Assembly (NCBI GenBank): GCA_026987375.1
Contig: JALSMT010000045.1
Coordinates: 1-58,088, forward strand
Direction: 5' to 3'
DNA from: Thermaceae bacterium
GTDB taxonomy: Bacteria; Deinococcota; Deinococci; Deinococcales; Marinithermaceae
DNA: 58,088 bases
Part shown: positions 49,590 through 58,088 of the stretch, in pieces
How positions within the stretch are numbered: the first letter of the stretch is position 1
Layout: every line of letters begins with the position of its first letter
Program-made: the position numbers and the translations under genes
Notes under the pieces: generated by a model
What the model was told of the DNA's origin: nothing
Databases searched by the model: none
The model's input: only the letters and a program-made list of their open reading frames with translations

Positions 49590-50753
49590 GGCCAACCCTA
49601 TGGCGGTTATGGCGAATACCGCTTCGAAGCCGTAGCGTGCCGCCAACAACCCGCCCAGTAAGGGCCATATAGCCCGGGGGACGTTCGTTATAGACATTAG
49701 CGCGGTGCTGGTGGCGGCCATTTCCTTGGGCGCGAATGACAGCAGGTAAGCGCTGTAGGCGTTCTCGATGCCGTTGAGGGTTACCCCCACCAGAACGAAC
49801 GTCACTATAGCCCCCGCGAGCCCTGCTCCTAGCAGTGCGGATATGGGAATGGCCAGGGCCAGCCAGCCCACGTAACGCAGCCCCACGTGGCTTCCGTACT
49901 TGTCCATCCGCCTGCCTATCCAAAGATTAACGCCTTCGGCCAGGGCTTGCGCCGCCACCAAATAGCCTATCGCCGAGGCCGGCAGGCCGGACTTGCGCGC
50001 CGCGATTACGTAAAAGGGCAGCGCCAAGTAATAAAATCCGGTAGCTAGGTAAGCCAGTAAAAAACCGCGCATGCGCGGTTTTGCCGCTAGACGCCAGGCG
50101 GCTTTGAGGTGTTCCATGGTATTGCTGCGGCGCCTTGCGGGGTCAGGAGTCTCAGGAATTAGCCAAAAACCCACGAAACCGATGAGCAACGCCAAAACCG
50201 CCAGTGAAAAGCCTGTAATGTATCCCTGGGGAAAACTGTTCCATAGCGGCTTACTCAGCAGCCCCGCGCTGGCGGCGAATATCGCCGCCAGGAGACTGCG
50301 CCAGCCGAAGAAACGCCCGCGTAAACCCGCGGGGATGGCTTTGCCTATCACCGGCAGGTAGGCCACCCCGCCGAGTCCCCCCGCCAGCGCGAAAAGCCCT
50401 AGGAAAACGACTAGTGCGGTAAAAACGAGACCCGGCCTCGAACTGGCGTAGCGGTAACTTAGTATTGCCAGCACTAGATAAGCGGCGGCTCTAACCCAGA
50501 TCGCGAAGTAGAGAAAAATCTTTTTGCGTCTGCTGGCCTCCACCCAGCTAGAAGCCGGCAGGCCGGCGAGCGACGAACCCAAGGCCAGGGCGCTCATCAT
50601 GCCGCCCACCGCCACCTGCGAACCGGTTAGGTGGGAAATAAACGCCGGCAGCACGGTGCTGGGACTGGTGAAAGCGTAGGCTACCTGTAGCATTATCCCG
50701 TGCAGGATGCCCCCCAAGAAGGCTCTCTTTACCGTGCTATTCACGCGCTCCAT
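49542..50753 (-). CDS. Major facilitator superfamily transporter
   Basis: A 403-residue, 12-span MFS protein. After the second span comes ALGSSLAGLPASSWVEASRRKKIFLYFA, the loop 2-3 motif A equivalent. The sequence LRGRFFGWRSLLAAIFAASAG resembles a group of poorly characterised MFS proteins. The substrate is unknown. ATG 50753 is used (Shine-Dalgarno AAGGAAGG) rather than the longer frame to 50804, which crosses the divergent rqcH promoter. It converges on trmI with a 48-nt overlap. Confidence 0.87.
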   Translation of the reverse strand: MERVNSTVKRAFLGGILHGIMLQVAYAFTSPSTVLPAFISHLTGSQVAVGGMMSALALGSSLAGLPASSWVEASRRKKIFLYFAIWVRAAAYLVLAILSYRYASSRPGLVFTALVVFLGLFALAGGLGGVAYLPVIGKAIPAGLRGRFFGWRSLLAAIFAASAGLLSKPLWNSFPQGYITGFSLAVLALLIGFVGFWLIPETPDPARRRSNTMEHLKAAWRLAAKPRMRGFLLAYLATGFYYLALPFYVIAARKSGLPASAIGYLVAAQALAEGVNLWIGRRMDKYGSHVGLRYVGWLALAIPISALLGAGLAGAIVTFVLVGVTLNGIENAYSAYLLSFAPKEMAATSTALMSITNVPRAIWPLLGGLLAARYGFEAVFAITAIGLALALLVVYRLPPEARR

Positions 50754-50776
50754 AATATGTGCCTTCCTTTCTTTTG

Positions 50777-50782
50777 TACAGT
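50777..50782 (+). promoter_or_regulatory. -10 box of rqcH
   Basis: TACAGT, 7 nt before ATG 50790, in the 36-bp divergent gap with the MFS gene. The intervening GGAG is too close to the ATG (3 nt) to serve as a normal ribosome site. Confidence 0.45.
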
Positions 50783-50789
50783 GGAGTTC

Positions 50790-52316
50790 ATGGAAGGCCT
50801 GCAAATCGCCGCCGTTCTCAGGCGCTTAAAAACGCCTCAAGCTACTCATGGCTGGCGATTCCCCGACGAGGGGACGGCGTCTTTGGTGCTAGAGGGGGGG
50901 GTCGAGCTGGTAATGCAATACAAGCCGCCGCAACCTTCGATTAGTCTCAGCAACAAGGGCTCGGGAGGCGGGCCGCCGCGCACGCCTTTTCAAAAGCAGC
51001 TCGCGGCGCGAGTGCGCGGGGCGTTGACACGCGTAGAGCAGCTAAAGCTTGACCGCGTCGTCTTTTTTGAGTTCGGCGGCGAAAGCGGTTTCGTAGACGC
51101 GCCCGCAACGCGCTTGATTGTGGAACTCACCGGCCGCAACGCTAATATCATCATCTGCGATAACAAAGGGCTCATTCTCGGCGCCGACCGCCTAATAGGC
51201 GGCGACGTGAACCGCTACAGAGAGGTAAAACCCGGGATACCCTGGAGGCCGCCGCCCCCCTACGACAAACTCGATCCCAGAAAGATAAGAGACCCCTCCG
51301 AATTAGGCGGTTTACTCGGCAAACCGTTGCTGCGCGCCCTGGTCAAGCAGATAGACGGCATAGGCCCTAACCTGGCCCGGGAAACCGCCAAAAGAGCCTC
51401 GCTCGATGCGCAGAGAATCGTCAACGAAGCCGACCTGCCGGCCATTTATCATGCTCTGCTTGCACTCGTCGAAAACCCTGAAAGCGAAATCAGCGGGCGC
51501 AGCTGGCGCGAAGAAAGTCGTGAGACGCTGCAAAAACCCTTACTGGCCGCCCTGGATAAGCGTCTCAAAACTCTCAGGCGCCGCCTCGGCGACCTTGAGA
51601 AAGCCCGTGATGAAGCTGATCGCGCCGAGTACTGGCGGCACCTGGGAGACCTTGTCCTGGCTTACGCGCATCAGCTTAAACCCGGCACCGAGAGGGTAAC
51701 TTTGCCAGACTGGCAAGGCGGCGAAATGACCTTGGATTTGAACCCGGCGCTAGACGCGCCCGGCAACGCCGAGCGTTTCTACCGGCGCGCGCGCCGCGCC
51801 CGCAAGCGCGCCGCGCGCGCGGATAGGGAGGAACCGCTTCTGCGCCGGGAAATAAACGAGCTGCAAAAAGAGATCGCCGCCGTCAAAGAAGCCGACCTGC
51901 CGCTACTGCGCCGGCTCAGCAAGGAGCTTCGCAAAGGCGCTAAGCCCCCGCCGGGAATACGCCTCAGCGCGCCGGGCGGCTTTGAGGTCTGGGTAGGCCG
52001 CAACGATAAAGAAAACGAGCTGCTGACGCGCAGCGCCCGTTCTCAAGACGTCTGGCTGCACGTCCAGGGGCTGCCTGGCTCGCACGTCATCATTCGCAGC
52101 GGCGGCAAACCCGTGCCCCTGGATACCCTGCTCTACGCGGCGCGCTGGGCCGCCTATTACTCCAAAGCCCGCGGCGAGAAGAACGTCGCGGTAGACTACA
52201 CCCTCAAGAAGTACGTCTGGCGTCCGCGCAAAGCCGCCGCCGGCCAGGTTCTCTACACCCGCGCCAAAACACTCTTCGTAGACGGCGTTCGTCCCGAGGG
52301 GCCCCGGCGCGAGTAG
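50790..52316 (+). CDS. rqcH: Rqc2-homolog RqcH (NFACT family), ribosome quality control
   Basis: The bacterial NEMF/Rqc2 homologue that adds alanine tails to nascent chains on split 50S subunits. It has 508 residues. NFACT-N covers about 1-190 with FFEFGGESGFVDAPATRLIVELTGRNANIIICD. A helix-hairpin-helix segment (LARETAKRASL) and a coiled coil (about 260-385) follow. The NFACT-R domain has FEVWVGRNDKENELLTRSARSQDVWLHVQGLPGSHVII. The start ATG 50790 gives the usual N-terminus. Confidence 0.93.
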   Translation: MEGLQIAAVLRRLKTPQATHGWRFPDEGTASLVLEGGVELVMQYKPPQPSISLSNKGSGGGPPRTPFQKQLAARVRGALTRVEQLKLDRVVFFEFGGESGFVDAPATRLIVELTGRNANIIICDNKGLILGADRLIGGDVNRYREVKPGIPWRPPPPYDKLDPRKIRDPSELGGLLGKPLLRALVKQIDGIGPNLARETAKRASLDAQRIVNEADLPAIYHALLALVENPESEISGRSWREESRETLQKPLLAALDKRLKTLRRRLGDLEKARDEADRAEYWRHLGDLVLAYAHQLKPGTERVTLPDWQGGEMTLDLNPALDAPGNAERFYRRARRARKRAARADREEPLLRREINELQKEIAAVKEADLPLLRRLSKELRKGAKPPPGIRLSAPGGFEVWVGRNDKENELLTRSARSQDVWLHVQGLPGSHVIIRSGGKPVPLDTLLYAARWAAYYSKARGEKNVAVDYTLKKYVWRPRKAAAGQVLYTRAKTLFVDGVRPEGPRRE

Positions 52317-52746
52317 CGCCTCCATCAACCTTCGCTAATACGACTGGGCCCCAGCAGAAAACGATTTTGAGTCCGCAGCCGACGACGCCTCGCCTCCCGC
52401 CATTCCCAAAGGCTGGCTGACCGGTGAACCCATCGCCTCAGCACTGCGCCGCTATAACGCCCTCATCGCAGGCCAATAGCGCTTCATCCGCCTCGCGGAT
52501 AGACTCGAGCGGGGCTCGGGGGCATCGCAGCGGCGGCGCTTCTCAAAACAGCCGCGCCTAGCCTGACTGGCCGCCACGAAAGCAAAGCGGCGCAAACGCA
52601 CCTGGCAAAGCGCGCCGAGTTAGACCCCGCCGCAGCTCTTAACAAGTTGCGGCGCAGAGTGCTGCTCCTTGGCCGACTAGTTTTCTCATGGGCGCTAGCG
52701 AAGCTTCGCTTTAACAAATCGCCGCTTCGCGGTAGACTAACAAGAC
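52317..52746. other. 430-bp stretch with no recognisable gene; possible decayed coding sequence
   Basis: No intact gene is visible. On the plus strand two stretches read like protein but have no start. The first, about 52340-52480, includes IPKGWLTGEPIASALRRYN and then a stop. The second, about 52502-52700, is Ala/Leu/Lys-rich (RHESKAAQTHLAKRAELD). The remnant may come from an inactivated gene after rqcH. The panD promoter lies at the right end. No tRNA, repeat array or terminator was seen. Confidence 0.35.
52711..52738 (+). promoter_or_regulatory. Promoter of panD
   Basis: TTAACA (52711-52716), a 16-nt spacer, TAGACT (52733-52738), then 8 nt to GTG 52747. It gives a leaderless or nearly leaderless mRNA. 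Confidence 0.6.
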
Positions 52747-53109
52747 GTGAAAAGGACTATGTTCCACGCCAAAATTCACCGCGCTACGGTGACCGAAGCC
52801 GACCTCGACTACGAAGGCTCGATCACCATAGACCGCGACCTGTTGGACGCCGCTGGCATCAGAGTCTTCGAACAGGTAGACGTACTGGACATCAGCAACG
52901 GCAACCGCCTTACCACCTACACCCTACCGGGCAAGCGCGGGGCCGGCGAGATAAAAATGAACGGCGCCGCCGCCAGGCAGATTCACCCCGGCGACTTGGT
53001 AATAATAATCGCCTACGGCAGCTTCGCGGAATCCGAGCTGGCCGACTTTCACCCGACGGTAGTGCTGGTAGACGAAAAGAATCGCCTGAAGAAAGTCCTT
53101 AAACGATAG
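52747..53109 (+). CDS. panD: Aspartate 1-decarboxylase (pyruvoyl enzyme)
   Basis: It makes beta-alanine for pantothenate and CoA. The 120-residue proenzyme self-cleaves at Gly-Ser in YEGSITID to form the pyruvoyl group. The start is GTG 52747: the resulting [19 protein letters not shown] aligns with the normal PanD N-terminus, whereas ATG 52759 would truncate it. The conserved YGSFAESE segment and the end VVLVDEKN are typical. A UbiA-family gene follows by 2 nt. coaD, also in CoA synthesis, is nearby on the other strand. Confidence 0.95.
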   Translation: MKRTMFHAKIHRATVTEADLDYEGSITIDRDLLDAAGIRVFEQVDVLDISNGNRLTTYTLPGKRGAGEIKMNGAAARQIHPGDLVIIIAYGSFAESELADFHPTVVLVDEKNRLKKVLKR

Positions 53110-53111
53110 GC

Positions 53112-53958
53112 ATGTTGGCCGCGCGTCTTCGCACCTATCTCGAGCTGGTTCGCTTCGAGCACACCCTCTTTGCCCTGCCCTTTGCTTACGTCGGACTAAT
53201 GCTAGCCTCACGGGGCCGCACCGACCTCAGGGTCTGGCTCTGGGTAACGGTGGCTATGGTGGGGGCTCGCACCGCCGCCATGGCTCTCAACCGCTTGATT
53301 GATTGGAAAATTGACGCGCTCAACCCTCGCACCGCCGACCGTCACCTGCCGCGCGGACTGGTAAAACCCAGCGAGACGCTGGCGCTGGCGCTGATCGGTT
53401 TCGCGCTCCTCAGCTGGGCGGCTCTCAACCTCAACCCCTTGACGGCGCGACTGCTGCCGCTAGCTCTCCTTTTTTTAACTGGGTATTCTTATACCAAACG
53501 CTTCACCTGGACCTGCCACTTCTGGCTGGGGCTCACGGTGGGCGCCGCCGCCGCCGGGGGCTGGATAGCCCAAAGCGCGCGCTTCGAAGCCGGCGCGTAC
53601 GCTCTCTGGGCGGCGGTAACTTTTTGGATAGCCGGCTTCGATATCCTTTACGCCACCCAAGACGAAGCCTTTGACAGGCAGCACGGCGTACACTCGCTGC
53701 CCGCCCGCTTCGGCGTCGCCAAGGCTCTGAGGACGGCGCGCTGGCTGCACCTCTTTACCTGGCTGCTCTTCATCGCCAGCGGCGCACTCAGCGGAGCCGG
53801 CGTCTGGTACTACATTGGCGTTGCGCTGGTGGGATTGGTGCTGGTATACGAACACGTGCTGGTCAAACCCAACGACCTCTCGCGCGTCAACAAAGCGTTC
53901 TTTGAGGCCAACGTGGTCATATCTCTAGGAATGTTTGTTTTTACTCTCTTGGACGTGC

Positions 53959-53969
<11 letters not shown>
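53112..53969 (+). CDS. UbiA-family prenyltransferase (4-hydroxybenzoate-polyprenyltransferase-like)
   Basis: An integral-membrane aromatic prenyltransferase of 285 residues with about eight spans. The two Asp-rich motifs are NRLIDWKIDALNPRTADR (about 60-77) and DILYATQDEAFD (about 178-189). In bacteria of the futalosine menaquinone pathway, this UbiA-like group (MqnP) prenylates the menaquinone precursor. That is the likely role here, but no other mqn gene is in the window. It is co-transcribed with panD. It converges on hslO with an 11-nt overlap. Confidence 0.85.
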
Positions 53970-55978
<2,009 letters not shown>

Positions 55979-55992
<14 letters not shown>

Positions 55993-57562
55993 CTCCTCCA
56001 CCGTATACCGCGCTCACCAACTCCGCCACCCTGGTAGACTCGGCGTCTATCACGTCGAGAGTCATTAGCATATCCAGGTGTGCGGCGCTGGTGGCCCTGC
56101 TCTCCGGCCTGCCTTGCTGCAGACGGCTCAGGTGAGCCTGACGCAGTTGCTGCAAGAATTCTTCGGTCGCGGCGCGATCGTCTAAAACCTCCTGGGCCAT
56201 CGACTTGTTCCCGGTCGCCAGTGCGGTAAAAGCGCGCTGCATGCGCCCGTAGACGCGGCTCGCCGCCTCCGAGAGCTCGGCGCGTCCTTCGGGGCTGAAC
56301 TCCAATCCCTGTCCGCGCAGCTTGTCTTGCTGCTTCAGCAAACGGCGGATCTGATCAGCCAGGTGCTCGAGTTCTCCCGCCAAAAGCAGAAGCTTTTCCA
56401 CCGCTTCCCCGCCGCCTTGGCTCCGCAGACGCGCTAAGTACATCACCACCGCTTGCGTCAGACGGTCCACCTTTTCTTCTCGTCCCTGTACGCTGGCTAT
56501 ATCGCCTTCACCCTGGGCCAGTATTCGCACGGCGGCCGCCATCATCCCCAGGACATGGTCAGAGATGCGCACCACCTCGCGCATCGCCAAACTTAGGGCC
56601 AATTCTGGCGTACTCAAAGCCTCATCGGACAGGTACTTAGGGGTGATTGACTGCTTGCTTTCAGGCAATAGACGTTCCAGCAAGCGTACCAGCGAGGGGA
56701 TTAAGGGCAGCGCCAGCATGCCAGAAACGAGGTTGAACAAGGTATGCGCGTTAGCTACCTGCCTAGCGGCCCCGCCGCCTAAAGAAGCCACCAATACACT
56801 CGAAGGCGCAATCAGCAGCAAGACAACGACGCCGCTAATCGCCTTCCAAATCATATGCCCCAGCGCCACGCGTCTGGCTTCCGCCCCTGCGCCCAACGCC
56901 GCCAGCATAGGCGTAAAGGTAGTACCTACGCCGGAACCAACAACCGCCGCCAAGCCCGCTTGCAAGGGGATTGCCCCGGCCACGTAGAGAGCCATCGCCA
57001 TCGCAACGCCGGCGTTGGAAGAGTGCACCAGCATGGTGAAAAGTAAGGCCAGCAGAGCCATCCAGTAAGGGTTGTGAGCCACCGCCTGCAGAGCCAGCTG
57101 CGTTAGCGGCCCCTGCGTCTCGGGAGTAAGGGCCTTGATCATGACGTCGAGACCCAAAAAGAAAAGTCCTATCCCGGCCACGGCCCTGCCGCCGTGGCGG
57201 AGTGGTTTGTAGAGGGAAGCGAAATAACCGACTGCGACTATCGGTAAAGCGTAGTCATATACGCGGAAAGCCGCCAGTTGCAGCGCCATAGTACCGCCGG
57301 CGATCGCTCCCATGCTCATGGCCAGCCCCTCGGCCGTAGCCAAGACCCCGGCTTCTACCAGGCTTATCACGGTAACGGTCATAGCAGTGCCGCTCTGCAC
57401 CACCGCCGTCACCAAGGTACCGGCCACGAACGCCCTGGCCACACCGCGCGTGGCGCGACTAAGCCAGGCGCGCAAGGTAGATCCGCCCAGCGCCTCTAGT
57501 GAACGGCTTGCTTGACTTAGCCCGATTAGAAAGATGGCCAGGCCACCCAGCAACGTCAGCAT
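55979..57562 (-). CDS. Na/phosphate cotransporter family protein with PhoU-like C-terminal domain
   Basis: A 527-residue NptA/YjbB-type protein. The membrane half has two inverted repeats, each with a QSS/QSG-type motif: [15 protein letters not shown] (about 56-70) and [19 protein letters not shown] (second repeat). Residues about 330-520 are helical and PhoU-like ([22 protein letters not shown]). It probably takes up, or in some relatives exports, phosphate with sodium. Shine-Dalgarno GGAGG is 3 nt from the ATG. The gene follows the tRNA-Pro terminator. Confidence 0.88.
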
Positions 57563-57589
57563 TCCGCCTCCAAGCCTACCGCAACAATT

Positions 57590-57609
57590 GGGGGCTCCGA
57601 AGAGCCCCC
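57590..57609 (-). terminator. Terminator of tRNA-Pro(CGG)
   Basis: On the minus strand GGGGGCTC, loop TTCG, GAGCCCCC, then AATTGTTG. The 8-bp stem is capped by the very stable UUCG tetraloop. It lies just past the tRNA 3' end. Confidence 0.85.
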
Positions 57610-57615
57610 GGCGTC

Positions 57616-57692
<77 letters not shown>

Positions 57693-57705
57693 ACGCGCAA
57701 AATTC

Positions 57706-57734
57706 AGTCTACGGGCCCGAAAACCCCCTGTCAA
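57706..57734 (-). promoter_or_regulatory. Promoter of tRNA-Pro(CGG)
   Basis: Minus strand TTGACA (57734-57729), a 17-nt spacer, TAGACT (57711-57706). It starts just after the hsdR stop. Confidence 0.8.
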
Positions 57735-57740
57735 GGCGAG

Positions 57741-58088
57741 CTAAGAAATCTCTTCTTGCGAAAGCAGGCCAAACAGCTTGTCCACCACAAAGCTTCTAAA
57801 GTCTTCCCGCGAGGTGAATTCCTTGTAGAGCTGGGTATGGTCCATCATGTACTCCAATACTAGCCGCTGCACCGCGTTGTCCAGCTCAATCCGGGCGTTT
57901 TGCGGGTCGCCCTGCCGGAAGGCGTTGCTCACTTTCTCGTCGTCCCGCAGCTTTTCAGGCATCTCCTCGAAGATGAACCGGCGCACCTTGTCTTCGTCGT
58001 TCCAGTCGATGTTGCCAAAGCGCTCGTTGAACTCGCGTAAAATCTCGCTCAGGTATTCCAACTGCGGCTCCTGCAACCCCGCACGCAT
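57741..58088 (-). CDS. hsdR: Type I restriction enzyme R subunit, C-terminal end (cut by the window edge)
   Basis: The last 115 residues of a protein whose start lies beyond 58088. [50 protein letters not shown] and the end [10 protein letters not shown] match the C-terminal helical domain of HsdR. That subunit carries the translocase and nuclease of type I restriction-modification and uses this domain to dock on the methylase core. Only this end can be seen; whether hsdM and hsdS lie beyond is unknown. tRNA-Pro follows its stop. Confidence 0.82.
   Translation of the reverse strand: MRAGLQEPQLEYLSEILREFNERFGNIDWNDEDKVRRFIFEEMPEKLRDDEKVSNAFRQGDPQNARIELDNAVQRLVLEYMMDHTQLYKEFTSREDFRSFVVDKLFGLLSQEEIS

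Noticed and set aside
52484-52717. 77-codon minus-strand frame in the gap before panD
   Set aside because: It is Arg/Ser/Ala-rich with no start signal and looks like a shadow.

Overview
The window reads as a chromosomal segment of a bacterium from the Deinococcota (Deinococcus-Thermus), nearer the Thermus/Oceanithermus side than Deinococcus itself. This is an inference with no database search behind it. It rests on a HerA/NurA pair, an archaeal-type aspartyl-tRNA synthetase, ferredoxin-dependent 2-oxoacid oxidoreductase, TrmFO with HslVU, several export signals ending in ALAQ, tRNA genes with encoded CCA, and many start codons lying 6-7 nt after a TANNNT box. That last pattern is the promoter style described for leaderless mRNAs in Deinococcus. 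Nearly the whole window is ordinary, densely packed chromosome. I see no insertion sequence, prophage or CRISPR array.

Layout. 1-2841: a thioesterase, then a leader with a terminator-like hairpin and the aromatic genes aroF-tyrA. 2861-9591: a stress protein, nfeD-floA plus a small membrane partner, then the conserved phoH-ybeY-dgkA-CNNM/CorC-cdd run. 9572-13859 (minus): methyltransferase, LEA-type lipoprotein, DapA-family aldolase and a large unknown membrane protein, divergent from sdaAB. 14598-18948 (minus): secreted proteins, a tRNA Pro-Gly-Arg cluster, trpC, an AroE-like protein without catalytic residues, and isoaspartyl peptidase. 18954-22554: uvrD divergent from a phosphohexomutase. 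22717-26408 (minus): AttH-like lipoprotein and korAB. 26543-31532: tatD-thiI, a secreted PLD/OB-fold protein, and aspS behind an attenuator. 31535-40242 (minus): murJ, then nurA-herA-vapB-vapC-sbcD-sbcC. 40334-44619 (minus): TPR protein, hslVU, trmFO. 44734-49589: sugar-ABC ATPase, two-component system, c-di-AMP receptor, DsbA-like protein, trmI. 49542-58088: MFS transporter, rqcH, a gene-poor gap, panD-ubiA-family, hslO, coaD, rsmD, Na/Pi cotransporter, tRNA-Pro(CGG), and the 3' end of a type I restriction hsdR running off the edge.

The three most notable points are these. (1) aspS has what looks like a complete ribosome-mediated attenuator: a TTGACC-N17-TAGACT promoter, a nine-codon leader MCRCGNDDH with Asn-Asp-Asp codons, an antiterminator arm and an intrinsic terminator. 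(2) nurA-herA and sbcD-sbcC, the bacterial counterparts of the archaeal NurA-HerA-Mre11-Rad50 end-resection set, sit in one same-strand array with a VapBC-like pair wedged between them. (3) The TANNNT-6/7-start pattern recurs at about fifteen genes, so it can be used to choose start codons. Smaller oddities are an Hsp33 with an extra C-terminal zinc ribbon, a herA with a variant P-loop, and a decayed-looking 430-bp gap at 52317-52746.
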